In this document: one piece after another, positions 1-7,254 of the stretch | Position numbering within the stretch: position 1 is the stretch's first letter | How the letters are laid out: every line of letters starts with the position of its first letter | DNA from: a virus | Length of the DNA stretch: 23,458 nt | Virus record (IMG/VR): IMGVR_UViG_3300042261_002386 | Span: 1-23,458 of that record | Direction: 5' to 3' (one strand) | Translations under genes and position numbers: made by a program | The notes under the pieces: generated by a model | The model's database searches: none | The model's input: only the letters and a program-made list of their open reading frames with translations | What the model was told of the DNA's origin: nothing

Positions 1-876
1 CTAAAACTTCGGATTTAATTTCTCGTACTTGGAACATTCCCCTTCAATTTTTATTATCCAATCTGGGTGGTCCTTGACAGTGGCTGACCCCAATATTTCT
101 CCTGTCATTCTATTGATAAGTAATTCTTGGTGTCGAGTATCATTATCAAATATCAGCTTTATAGAGGAATTGGACAATTGAGATTTTATATAAGGCAAAA
201 CAACCATATTTTCATTTTTCACCAAACCATTTTCTTTATCTTCTATTACATAATATGCATGTAGTTTATTAGAATTATCATCAAGTGTAACAATATATTT
301 ACACTCCAATTTGATATCGGGCTTTAAAATATCTGATTTAGATACATCCCTAAAAATAATATCGGTGCTTTTAAGAATTCCAAAGTTGACAAAAGTGATG
401 ACTGTATTACCAATAATCCATTGGCAGTGATAGATTTCTTCCTGATGGATATCAGTTGTTTGAAAGATTTTCCGTGATTCAACATATCCACTACCGTAAT
501 TTTCGACACACCACGATAGTAATTTTGATGTATCAATTTTTGATAATTTCTCAAAACTCAATAAGATTACGTCTAAGTTACTTTCATTTCTCCCGCGAAA
601 GATTACTCTCCCTTTTACGCCATCTATATCAGTATAAGTAGCACGTTCTACAAAGTCCTCTTTGTCATATTTCATTTCCCAATTGACTGAAGTATATAAC
701 TTAGATTTATAGACATTATTCCATTCAAAATTCTTCCAAGTATTTTTTAAAGACATCATTTTTACCGGACAATTATTAACAGTTCCTGCATATGCAAAGT
801 GACATAAATAAATTGCGACAATGTTCACAAATACAATAATTTTATACTTATAAAATGAGCGCTTTTCTAAAAACAT
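1..876 (-). CDS. Secreted hypothetical protein (291 aa)
   Basis: Unrecognised protein. The ATG at 874-876 opens a basic N-terminus followed by a hydrophobic stretch (about residues 12-29) ending in AYA|G, a good signal-peptidase I site, so the product is probably periplasmic or secreted. The rest is hydrophilic and rich in beta-prone segments, with cysteines near residues 36, 123, 150, 191 and 282 that could form disulphides after export. The stop codon is the first three bases of the window, so the gene is complete. On the coding strand a run of seven G lies four bases before the ATG and is the only Shine-Dalgarno-like element. Base composition is much more AT-rich than the phage cluster. 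It follows another exported-protein gene in the same direction and may share its transcript. No function can be assigned. Confidence 0.6.
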   Translation of the reverse strand: MFLEKRSFYKYKIIVFVNIVAIYLCHFAYAGTVNNCPVKMMSLKNTWKNFEWNNVYKSKLYTSVNWEMKYDKEDFVERATYTDIDGVKGRVIFRGRNESNLDVILLSFEKLSKIDTSKLLSWCVENYGSGYVESRKIFQTTDIHQEEIYHCQWIIGNTVITFVNFGILKSTDIIFRDVSKSDILKPDIKLECKYIVTLDDNSNKLHAYYVIEDKENGLVKNENMVVLPYIKSQLSNSSIKLIFDNDTRHQELLINRMTGEILGSATVKDHPDWIIKIEGECSKYEKLNPKF

Positions 877-999
877 ACTGCCCCCCCAAAAATATTATCT
901 TTTTCTTCCACACCATTGTCATCGAACATATTCAGCCAAACGGAAACCTACCCGGAGCAGCCCAGCCGGTTGCGATCGAGCTTAGCAACAGGTTCGATT

Positions 1000-2007
1000 C
1001 TATTTGTATTTGTCATTTAAAATGAATGTATTGGCAATCGCTTTATAAGTAGGGAGATACTTCTTTTGTAATTCATCCAACGATTCGCTGGAATCATCCA
1101 TCTTTGCTACCATGAATTGGATAAAAATCATGGATTTTTCTTGTATAGTAATGAATTGAGTCATTCTCATTTCCAGTGTCAAATCTAAACGTTGTACTGT
1201 TTGGTCGCTAACGAGCATGCCGGCTGGGGTCCCTTCAAGAAAGATGGACTTGGCATCAATAAATTTCCCTCCTTCAGGAACCATATCCTTCAGTTCATTC
1301 GGCTGAAAGAGCTCCTTTATTTCTTTGTTGCTTGGCTTATACCCAGCAGGCAAGGGGATGTCCTTCACCATAAGGTTACACATGATAGGCCCGTGTCCCA
1401 CTACGCTCTGAAAAAACTGAATAATATTCGGTCTGTATCCCTCTCGCCTGCTCCAACTGGCGGGAAAGGATATGGAGAAATCGACACCCTTTGCTTTTGG
1501 GTGGCCTTTTGTCCGAAACGTCTGTTTCCATCCGGCTGATAATTCCAGACCAGGATTCTCGGTAAATCTTGGATGCGCCGAAAGAAGAGTGGATAGAATC
1601 GACTCCGGCAATTTACCTTTCGCTCTCTCGCGAACTTCCTCCAAAAAGGCTATGGCCTGTTTGCGTGTGAGGTCTTGGCCTTCGATGAGCTTTTTCACCT
1701 GGGCGGATATCTCCTTTTCATATTGAAGCCACTTGTCGCCGAGTAGGATGGAAAGTTCTCGCTTGACACCCTGCGCACCATCTCCGAGAGCAGTCGAGTA
1801 AAAGGCAAACTGTGCGTGTTTAACGTCAATTGCCAAATTGGGAAATTTCTGTTCAATGACCTCAAGGGATGCCTGTTGCCCAATAATAAAACCATATGCT
1901 TGGCTCAACTGTTTCAAGCGAGGCTCCTTTGTGGACATGCCCTCGCCTAAGACACCCTCTGCGAGAAAGAGGATCACAAGCACCAGGAAAAATCTCATCC
2001 AATTCAT
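1000..2007 (-). CDS. Secreted hypothetical protein (335 aa)
   Basis: Unrecognised exported protein. I chose the ATG at 2005-2007 because AAAAGG lies about six bases upstream and it puts a clean signal peptide (MNWMRFFLVLVILFLAEG) at the N-terminus. A TTG at 2034 in the same frame would prepend nine charged residues and is less likely. After the signal there is a helical, Lys/Glu-rich half (to about residue 140), then a half with a SISFPASW segment followed by alternating strands and a final helix. This loosely recalls the PsbP/DcrB-like alpha-beta fold, but that is only an impression. No lipobox cysteine follows the signal peptide. The gene lies upstream of the other secreted protein on the same strand and diverges from the phage cluster across the 2008-2336 spacer. 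Confidence 0.6.
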   Translation of the reverse strand: MNWMRFFLVLVILFLAEGVLGEGMSTKEPRLKQLSQAYGFIIGQQASLEVIEQKFPNLAIDVKHAQFAFYSTALGDGAQGVKRELSILLGDKWLQYEKEISAQVKKLIEGQDLTRKQAIAFLEEVRERAKGKLPESILSTLLSAHPRFTENPGLELSAGWKQTFRTKGHPKAKGVDFSISFPASWSRREGYRPNIIQFFQSVVGHGPIMCNLMVKDIPLPAGYKPSNKEIKELFQPNELKDMVPEGGKFIDAKSIFLEGTPAGMLVSDQTVQRLDLTLEMRMTQFITIQEKSMIFIQFMVAKMDDSSESLDELQKKYLPTYKAIANTFILNDKYK

Positions 2008-2208
2008 TGTTAGCCTTTTTTCTTCATCGAACAATTAATATACAGCCAATGGGCTTGTTCCAATATTTGCGCGCCATCCTATTTCATTTGACCATAAATT
2101 AAAATAGAATTTTTGCCCTAAAATCAATTAATACCCCTCTGATTCTCGTTTACATGAAGTAATTTTTTCAAACCCCCCCCTCCAGGCCCTCTATTTCAGA
2201 CCTGTCAA

Positions 2209-2281
2209 CCTCAAAAACACCCCAAAAACCCTCAAAAACACCTCAAAAACCCTTAAATACACCTCAAAAACCCTCAGATAT
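2209..2281. repeat. Phased A-tract array, 21-bp repeat built of 10/11-bp half-units
   Basis: Seven units of the type CCTCAAAAAC(A) follow one another with lengths 11, 10, 11, 10, 11, 10 and 10, so every pair makes a 21-bp repeat. A-tracts are centred near 2215, 2226, 2236, 2247, 2256 and 2268, an average spacing of about 10.6 bp. A-tracts repeated in phase with the helix are known to bend DNA, so the array is predicted to be strongly curved. The fifth unit (TTAAAT) and the last (CAGATAT) are degenerate. The array ends 24 bp before a TATAAT box, which suggests a promoter-upstream bend or a protein-binding array. A phage packaging or replication site is another possibility. Confidence 0.85.
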
Positions 2282-2304
2282 CCATAAGGCCCAAATACCG
2301 CCCT

Positions 2305-2330
2305 TATAATGGCTCCAAAACAAAGGAGCC
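2305..2330 (+). promoter_or_regulatory. Candidate promoter -10 box and overlapping palindrome for the phage cluster
   Basis: A perfect TATAAT lies at 2305-2310, but no good -35 hexamer is found 16-18 bp upstream (that position reads about CCATAA). Activation would therefore need the curved DNA or an activator. GGCTCC (2311-2316) pairs perfectly with GGAGCC (2325-2330) across an 8-nt A-rich loop. If transcription starts about 7 nt after the -10 box, the palindrome spans the start site and would suit an operator. If transcripts arrive from further upstream, the same hairpin would hide the GGAG Shine-Dalgarno of the next gene. Confidence 0.4.
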
Positions 2331-2336
2331 GGGCGT

Positions 2337-2546
2337 TTGAAATCAACCCTTGACAGAATTGCCGAATACGAAGCCGCCGAAACCGCCTGCCTGAAAGCCC
2401 AGCAGTACAGTGTCGGCGACACGAGCAAGGTGCAGGCCCAGCTTCGGGACATCCGGGCCGCCCTGAACGATTTGTATGAGCAGTTGGCAATCGAACAGGG
2501 GACCGCCGTATCCCGCACCTATGCCGGACAGGGGGGAAGTCGATAA
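2337..2546 (+). CDS. gpW/DUF6148-like head-tail joining protein (69 aa)
   Basis: A small helical protein occupying the place of lambda gpW, directly before the portal gene. gpW-type proteins plug the portal after packaging and form part of the head-tail interface. The sequence has an N-terminal helix (IAEYEAAETACLKAQ), a short turn (YSVGDTSKV) and a second helix (QLRDIRAALNDLYEQLA), the arrangement of short phage DUF6148/gpW-like proteins, and its length is close to the 68 aa of gpW. The start is TTG, chosen because AAAGGAG lies eight bases upstream and no ATG is available. The stop overlaps the portal start by one base (TAATG), so the two are translationally coupled. Family assignment rests on position, size and helix pattern, not on an alignment. 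Confidence 0.65.
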   Translation: MKSTLDRIAEYEAAETACLKAQQYSVGDTSKVQAQLRDIRAALNDLYEQLAIEQGTAVSRTYAGQGGSR

Positions 2547-4105
2547 TGGGACGGATTTGGAACCGGCTTCAGGCTTTAATCAACCGCGCCGTCGATAAAT
2601 ACTCCGCCGACGTCGCCCATGAAGTCGCCCTGCGACGGCATCACCAGATTCTTTCCGAACGCTCCATGCAATACGCCGCTGCAAAGACGAATCGCCTGAC
2701 CGGCGCCTGGACGACCCAGTTCCCGAACGTCAACGACATCATTTCCGCCTCATCCCCTGCCATCCGCGCCCGCGTCAACCAGTTGGTGCGCGATTTCCCC
2801 TATTTCGCCAGGGCGCTCAACAATATCGTCGATTACACAGTCGGACAGGGCATCGTCTATCAGAGCCGCGTCAAATTGTCGAACGGGAAGCTCGATAAGA
2901 AAAGAAACCAGATCATCGAAGACGCCTTCAAGTGGTGGGCGGATGAAGCGGACGCCTCCGGCAAGCTGCATTATTACGATATGATGCGCCTTGCCAAGCG
3001 GCAGGACGCCGAAATCGGCGAGTTTCTGATCGTCATGGCGCCGATCAAGGACCCGAACCGCTATCTGCCCATTGCCTTGCAAATTTACGAGGGAAACTGG
3101 CTGACCTCGGCGCGCGATAATTACGGCACCGGCGGCATCGGTCTGTCCGCCAGGCCGGGCGAAACCGAAACACGCCAGGGTATCGAGTACGAAAAGCTGA
3201 CCGGCCGGGTCAAGGGTTACTGGTTCTGCGATCCCTACCACGGCGGACAGGAAGTCTATATCCCTGCCGATCAGGTCATCCATGGTTTCGATATGCTGCG
3301 CCCCCAGCAGTTGCGCGGCATCTCCCAGATGGCCCCCGGCGTGCTCCTCGCCCACGATCTGCACGATTACATGGGCGCGGAAATCGACGGCGCCAAATTT
3401 GCGGCGAAATTCCTGGCCTTCGTCAAAAAACAGCAGCCAAGCCTCGGACAGGGATTGGGTGTGGTCACCAAGGATACCAGCGAGAAAGGCGTCACCCGCT
3501 ACATCGAAGGTCTTGAAAACGCGATTGTCGAGTATCTCAAGCCCGGTGACGACGTCGTCCTGGCCAAATCGGATCGTCCGGGAACAACCTTCACGCCCTT
3601 TGTTCGCCTCCTGTTGACGATGCTTTCCATTACGTCCGGGGTCCCTTATGAGCTTCTGACCGGCGATTACCAGGGGATCAATTTCAGCACGGCCCGGATC
3701 ATCCGAAACGATTTCCAGCAGCAGCTCCGCCCCGTCGCCATCCGTCATATCAGGCAGTTCGGCCTCAGAACCCAGCGAGGCTGCCTCGATTGGGCGGTCC
3801 TGACGGGCAAGATCAATCTGCCCGGATATTTTCAGAATCCTCGCCATTACTGGGAAAGTGAATGGCAGCCCCCCGGCATGGAAGCCGTCGATCCGTTGCG
3901 GGAAGCAAAGAGCCAGGTTGAAGCCATTCGCGCCCTGCTGAAATCGCCCCAGGAGGTCGCCCGCGAACGTGGACGGGATCTGGAAGACATTTACCGGGAA
4001 ATCAAGGAAGCCATGGATCTGGCGGAACAATACGGACTGCCTTTCGATTTGACCGGAATCGACACGACAGTGGCGCCGAATCCGGCCGCGATCATGGAGG
4101 AATAA
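2546..4105 (+). CDS. Phage portal protein, lambda gpB family (519 aa)
   Basis: Forms the dodecameric portal through which DNA enters and leaves the capsid and on which the tail assembles. The sequence shows hallmarks of the lambda-type portal family: an N-terminal LRRHHQILSERSMQYAAAKT region, a segment about residues 80-110 reading RDFPYFARALNNIVDYTVGQG, an EGNWL motif near residue 190, and the late FDMLRPQQLRGISQMAPG and YQGINFSTARIIR motifs that are highly typical of this family. The length is usual. The ATG overlaps the previous stop, and the gene ends three bases before the capsid fusion gene, whose GGAGG ribosome site is inside its last codons. No C-terminal MuF or protease extension is present. 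I see no frameshift or missing segment. Confidence 0.95.
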   Translation: MGRIWNRLQALINRAVDKYSADVAHEVALRRHHQILSERSMQYAAAKTNRLTGAWTTQFPNVNDIISASSPAIRARVNQLVRDFPYFARALNNIVDYTVGQGIVYQSRVKLSNGKLDKKRNQIIEDAFKWWADEADASGKLHYYDMMRLAKRQDAEIGEFLIVMAPIKDPNRYLPIALQIYEGNWLTSARDNYGTGGIGLSARPGETETRQGIEYEKLTGRVKGYWFCDPYHGGQEVYIPADQVIHGFDMLRPQQLRGISQMAPGVLLAHDLHDYMGAEIDGAKFAAKFLAFVKKQQPSLGQGLGVVTKDTSEKGVTRYIEGLENAIVEYLKPGDDVVLAKSDRPGTTFTPFVRLLLTMLSITSGVPYELLTGDYQGINFSTARIIRNDFQQQLRPVAIRHIRQFGLRTQRGCLDWAVLTGKINLPGYFQNPRHYWESEWQPPGMEAVDPLREAKSQVEAIRALLKSPQEVARERGRDLEDIYREIKEAMDLAEQYGLPFDLTGIDTTVAPNPAAIMEE

Positions 4106-4108
4106 CCT

Positions 4109-6136
4109 ATGCCGAAAAGTAAGCAACTCGCCATGAATTACCGATCCGCAACCATTGCACCCGTAAAGCCCGATGGACCGGCAACGCTCGACGAGGCCAC
4201 CCGCTCCGTCGATGTCGTCCTGGCGACGGAAACGCCCTGCCGGGTTTTCGACTGGGAACGCGGGATCGTCAATGAAGTGCTCCTGATGTCCGGTGCAATC
4301 ATCCCGGAAAGCCGCCAGGTGGTCATGCTGGATACGCACAGCCGTTATGAAACGGCCAGGATCATAGGGTCCGCGCGGGACATCCGAACCGAAGGGCAGG
4401 AGATGCCGGGTCGCGCGTATTTTTCCACCGCGCCGGAAGCGGAAAGCCCCTGGATCAAGACGAAGGAAGGCCATTTGACCGACTTTTCCGCCGGTTACAG
4501 TCCGGTTGAATCGATATGGATACCGGAGGGTCAAACCCAGGTCGTAGAGGGGAAAAGATATGAAGGCCCTTTGCTGGTCACGACAAAATGGATTTTGAGA
4601 GAACTGTCGGCAGTCCCCATCGGAGCCGATGAAAACGCGAAGGCAAGATCGTTAGCAACAGACGAACCCAAGGAGGAAACACAGATGGACAAGAAAGTGA
4701 GAGAGTTTTTGGAAAAAAGGGGCCTGGCCTCGACGGCGACGGAAGATGAAGCCTGGGCGTTTTTGTCGAGGATGGAAATGAAGGATGAAAAAGAGCGCAA
4801 TGATGCAGATCTCGAAAAGGCGCTTGCGGAAGCTCATGGCAAGGAATTGGAGAAGGTCCGTGCCGAGGCCACGGGCAAGGAACAGGACCGTATCCGCGAG
4901 ATCGACGCCATGCTGGAGAAATACAATTGCCAGGACTTGGCCCGCGAACTCATCGTCGGCGGTAAGACCCTGACCGAAGCCCGCCAGGCCGTCATGGACA
5001 AGATCCATGAGAAGACAAAGAATCCTGGATTTTCCGGCATGCGCTACGGTCTCGATGAACGTGACAAGTTCCGCGCGGCCGCGAACGACGCCCTCTGCCT
5101 CCACGCGGGACATGTCATTCAGAATCCGTCACCGGGCGCACAGGAATTGCGGGGCTATACCCTCGTCGAGATGGCCCGCGAATGCCTGCGCATGAACGGC
5201 GTCCATTATTTCGGGACGGTCAAGGAAATGGTCGGCCGCGCCCTGACCAGTTCGGATTTTCCGAACATCCTGGCGAACCTGGCCAACAAGTCCATGCAGG
5301 CCGGTTGGGATGGGGCAAACGAGACCTGGCCGATCTGGACCGGAGCCGGGTCCGTCAACGATTTCAAAATCCATAACGACAATGCCCTGTCGGAGTTTGA
5401 CGATCTGGAAGAGCTGAGCGAGACCGGAGAAATCAAATATGGAAAATTCTCCGAAAAACCGCCGGAAACCTATCGGGCCGTAACCTACGCCAAGAAATTC
5501 CGGGTAACGCGCACGGCCATCATCAATGACGACCTGAGCGCCTTGACGGAACTACCAACCAAGAGAGCGGAAGCGGCAAACCGCAAAATCGGCGACGTCG
5601 TCTATGCCGTCATTATCGGCAACGGAAACATGGCCGATGGCTATGCGATTTTTGAAAACGCGCATCACAAAAACGATGCGACGGGAGCAGGCCGGGCCGT
5701 CCCAAGCACAACGACCATCGCCGAGGCCATTCGGGCCATGGGCGTCCAGAAGGACATTGCCGGCAAACGCCGTTTGAACATCCGCCCGGAATTTTTCCTG
5801 GCTCCGAAAGCGTTGGAAGGCTCCAGCGAAGTCTTCTTCAAATCGGATCGCTTCGGAACGAATGAAGCATCCACCCGGGTCAATATCTATTCCGGCGATT
5901 ATTTCACCCGGGTCTATGAATCGCGCCTGGATGACGACTCCCTGACGGCCTATTACCTCATGGGTCCCAAGGGCAAGACGGTCAAGGTGGTCTTCCTGAA
6001 CGGCGTTCAGGCTCCCCTTATGGAAATGCAGCAGCCCGGATTCACCATCGAAGGGTTCGAGTACGCCGTCTCTATCGACGTCGGGGCCTACGCGATGGAT
6101 TTCCGGGGCATGTACCGTAACGAAGGGACTCCGTAA
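4109..6136 (+). CDS. Prohead protease-scaffold-major capsid protein fusion (675 aa)
   Basis: One reading frame carries three head-assembly functions. Residues about 10-175 match the HK97-type prohead protease (S78/U35 fold), with candidate catalytic His77 (MLDTHSRYE), Ser127 (TDFSAGYSP) and Glu165 (WILRELSAVPIGAD). Residues about 193-300 are highly charged and predicted coiled coil (EKALAEAHGKELEKVRAEA), a scaffold/delta-type segment. Residues about 310-675 are the major capsid domain, with the pattern of Mu gpT-like protease/capsid fusions (IWTGAGSVNDFKIHNDN, FRVTRTAIINDD, PEFFLAPKALEG, YAMDFRGMY). The protease would have to cleave itself from the capsid moiety during maturation. An internal ATG at 4685 with an ideal ribosome site could also make the scaffold-capsid part alone. 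GGAGG precedes the main start. Domain boundaries are estimated by eye. Confidence 0.9.
   Translation: MPKSKQLAMNYRSATIAPVKPDGPATLDEATRSVDVVLATETPCRVFDWERGIVNEVLLMSGAIIPESRQVVMLDTHSRYETARIIGSARDIRTEGQEMPGRAYFSTAPEAESPWIKTKEGHLTDFSAGYSPVESIWIPEGQTQVVEGKRYEGPLLVTTKWILRELSAVPIGADENAKARSLATDEPKEETQMDKKVREFLEKRGLASTATEDEAWAFLSRMEMKDEKERNDADLEKALAEAHGKELEKVRAEATGKEQDRIREIDAMLEKYNCQDLARELIVGGKTLTEARQAVMDKIHEKTKNPGFSGMRYGLDERDKFRAAANDALCLHAGHVIQNPSPGAQELRGYTLVEMARECLRMNGVHYFGTVKEMVGRALTSSDFPNILANLANKSMQAGWDGANETWPIWTGAGSVNDFKIHNDNALSEFDDLEELSETGEIKYGKFSEKPPETYRAVTYAKKFRVTRTAIINDDLSALTELPTKRAEAANRKIGDVVYAVIIGNGNMADGYAIFENAHHKNDATGAGRAVPSTTTIAEAIRAMGVQKDIAGKRRLNIRPEFFLAPKALEGSSEVFFKSDRFGTNEASTRVNIYSGDYFTRVYESRLDDDSLTAYYLMGPKGKTVKVVFLNGVQAPLMEMQQPGFTIEGFEYAVSIDVGAYAMDFRGMYRNEGTP
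4670..4687 (+). promoter_or_regulatory. Internal ribosome binding site and in-frame ATG inside the capsid fusion
   Basis: AAGGAGG at 4670-4676 is followed eight bases later by ATG at 4685-4687, in frame with the capsid fusion (codon 193). The site falls exactly between the protease domain and the scaffold-like coiled coil. Initiation here would give a 483-aa scaffold-capsid protein without protease. This resembles the nested C/Nu3 (lambda) and I/Z (Mu) arrangements, in which the scaffold is made from an internal start in the protease gene. Confidence 0.7.
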
Positions 6137-6199
6137 CATGGATTAACGAGCAAAAATAAACGACCGGCAGATACGGTCTATCAGAAGGAGGAAAGCAGC

Positions 6200-6544
6200 A
6201 TGGCAAAAAATCTTATACAGGAAGGCGACGTACTGAGATTGACGGTCGCATCCGATGTGAAAGCGGGCGATCCGGTCGTGGTCGGGGCCTTTCATGGTGT
6301 GGCCCTGACGGATTACAGCGCAACCGACGGCAAGGCGGATATCCGGCTCAAGGGGGTATTCGAACTGTCCGTGAAGGGTGTTGACGGTTCGGGTAACAGT
6401 GCCGTGGTGATTGGCGACAAGATCTACTATGTCGGCGGCGATACGCCGAAGCTTTCCAAAAAGGCGACCGGCGAATATTTCGGCATTGCCTACGGAGCCG
6501 TGACATCCGGAGCGACCGCGAACATTCCGGTCAAGCTGGTTTAG
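6200..6544 (+). CDS. DUF2190-like capsid-associated protein (114 aa)
   Basis: Small beta-rich protein next to the capsid gene, matching the DUF2190 type of phage proteins in position, length and sequence style: MAKNLIQEGDVLRLTVASDV, then AGDPVVVG, GVFELSVKG, VVIGDKIYYV and the terminal ANIPVKLV. Members usually sit directly after the major capsid gene and are thought to be head decoration or stabilisation proteins, so I infer the same role here. AGAAGGAGGA lies about nine bases before the ATG and predicts high expression, as expected for a protein needed in capsid-like copy numbers. A strong hairpin follows 20 bases after the stop and may separate its expression from the lysis genes. Confidence 0.85.
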   Translation: MAKNLIQEGDVLRLTVASDVKAGDPVVVGAFHGVALTDYSATDGKADIRLKGVFELSVKGVDGSGNSAVVIGDKIYYVGGDTPKLSKKATGEYFGIAYGAVTSGATANIPVKLV

Positions 6545-6564
6545 GCAGAACGTGAGATAAAACA

Positions 6565-6590
6565 GTGGGGCGGCGACCGTGCCGCCCCAC
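6565..6590 (+). other. Strong 10-bp perfect hairpin between head and lysis genes
   Basis: GTGGGGCGGC (6565-6574) and GCCGCCCCAC (6581-6590) pair perfectly around the six-base loop GACCGT. The stem is almost all G-C. It is followed by CCACAACAAAATG rather than a T-run, so it is not a classical intrinsic terminator. It lies 20 bases after the DUF2190-like stop and 28 bases before the start of the next gene, where it could act as a partial terminator, an RNase stop protecting the upstream capsid messages, or a translational brake. Confidence 0.8.
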
Positions 6591-6618
6591 CCACAACAAA
6601 ATGACAAGGGGACGACGG

Positions 6619-6807
6619 ATGGCCGAGAATTCAATGCTTTTGTGGGCACTGGGGGGATTGCAGACGGTTAATCTGTTACTCCTCGGTTGGATCAAGCTGG
6701 ACATAAACCAGCTATGGCAACGCGCCAACACACACGGCCACAAGATCGAGTGTGACGTGGATAAATGCAAACCCAAAACCACCGCCGTCATTATTCACGA
6801 GGCGTAA
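6619..6807 (+). CDS. Small membrane protein of the lysis region (62 aa)
   Basis: Short protein with one clear membrane segment (about residues 6-24, LLWALGGLQTVNLLLLGWI) and a cytoplasmic or periplasmic tail with helix propensity (KLDINQLWQRANTHGHKIE) and two cysteines (ECDVDKC). I chose the ATG at 6619 because AAGGGG lies about seven bases upstream. Earlier in-frame starts at 6565 (GTG inside the hairpin) and 6601 lack this. The position just before an endolysin suggests a holin, antiholin or XhlA-like accessory protein, but the sequence alone does not decide. Its stop is two bases before the amidase start, so the pair is co-translated. Confidence 0.6.
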   Translation: MAENSMLLWALGGLQTVNLLLLGWIKLDINQLWQRANTHGHKIECDVDKCKPKTTAVIIHEA

Positions 6808-6809
6808 AG

Positions 6810-7241
6810 ATGATCCCTAAAAGCATGATCATCCACCATTCACTGACAAAGGACGGCCAGACCGTTTCCTGGGGCGCGATCCGTCGCTACCACATAGAGG
6901 AGAACGGCTGGTCGGATATCGGTTACCACTACGGCGTGGAGCTGATCGGAGATCATTATGAAATTCTGGCAGGCAGGCCGGAGAATTTGCCCGGTGCACA
7001 CTGCACGGGTAAAAATGACGACACCCTGGGGATCTGTTTTGTCGGGAATTTCGATCTGGCGCCGCCGCCGGACGCCATGATGCGGCGGGCGGTTGAAGTC
7101 TTTTACCCGATCATGCGCCGCCTGGTCATCCCACCGGAAAATGTTTTTGGGCACCGTGATTTTTCTCAGAAAACCTGCCCCGGAACGCAGTTTCCCCTGG
7201 AACAGTTTCGCGCAGCGCTTCGTTGTGGGCGCTGGAGTTAA
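6810..7241 (+). CDS. N-acetylmuramoyl-L-alanine amidase, phage endolysin (143 aa)
   Basis: Amidase_2/PGRP-type zinc enzyme that cuts the bond between MurNAc and L-alanine in peptidoglycan for host lysis. The residues match T7 lysozyme in order and spacing: zinc ligands His9 or His10 (MIIHHS), His115 (GHRD) and Cys123 (KTCPG), plus catalytic Tyr39 (IGYHYG) and Lys121. The H-x5-K-x-C spacing is exactly as in T7. No signal peptide is present, so release would depend on a holin. I used the ATG at 6810, since translation from the longer in-frame start at 6765 would add residues with no family resemblance. The length is normal for a single-domain endolysin, with no cell-wall-binding domain. Confidence 0.93.
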   Translation: MIPKSMIIHHSLTKDGQTVSWGAIRRYHIEENGWSDIGYHYGVELIGDHYEILAGRPENLPGAHCTGKNDDTLGICFVGNFDLAPPPDAMMRRAVEVFYPIMRRLVIPPENVFGHRDFSQKTCPGTQFPLEQFRAALRCGRWS

Positions 7242-7254
7242 GGGAGAAGAAAAC

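Larger units (their letters stand above)
2008..2336. other. Divergent intergenic region with curved DNA and phage-side promoter
   Basis: This 329-base spacer separates a minus-strand secreted-protein gene from the plus-strand phage cluster. The left half (to about 2170) is AT-rich, with nothing recognised beyond the Shine-Dalgarno of the leftward gene. An 8-C run lies at 2173-2180, a phased A-tract array at 2209-2281, a TATAAT hexamer at 2305-2310 and a 6-bp palindrome at 2311-2330. No open frame with credible coding character crosses it. The minus-strand frame through the array only gives a repetitive heptad peptide and looks spurious. Confidence 0.7.

Noticed and set aside
2209-2281. CRISPR array
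   Set aside because: The 21-bp repeats are contiguous, with no unique spacers, and no cas gene is nearby.
2191-2490. 99-codon minus-strand frame with heptad repeats (YLRVFEV-like)
   Set aside because: The repeats come from translating the A-tract array and the rest is antisense to the gpW-like gene; no plausible start. The DNA repeat is the real feature.
2750-4534. 594-codon open frame on the minus strand across the portal and protease genes
   Set aside because: It mirrors strong plus-strand genes with recognised portal and protease domains, is rich in Gly/Arg/Asp/His with no recognisable domain, and lacks a credible ribosome site. It is a GC-rich shadow frame.
6565-6807. Longer 80-aa version of the small membrane protein starting at GTG 6565
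   Set aside because: The start would sit at the base of the strong hairpin and has no ribosome site; ATG 6619 has AAGGGG at good spacing.
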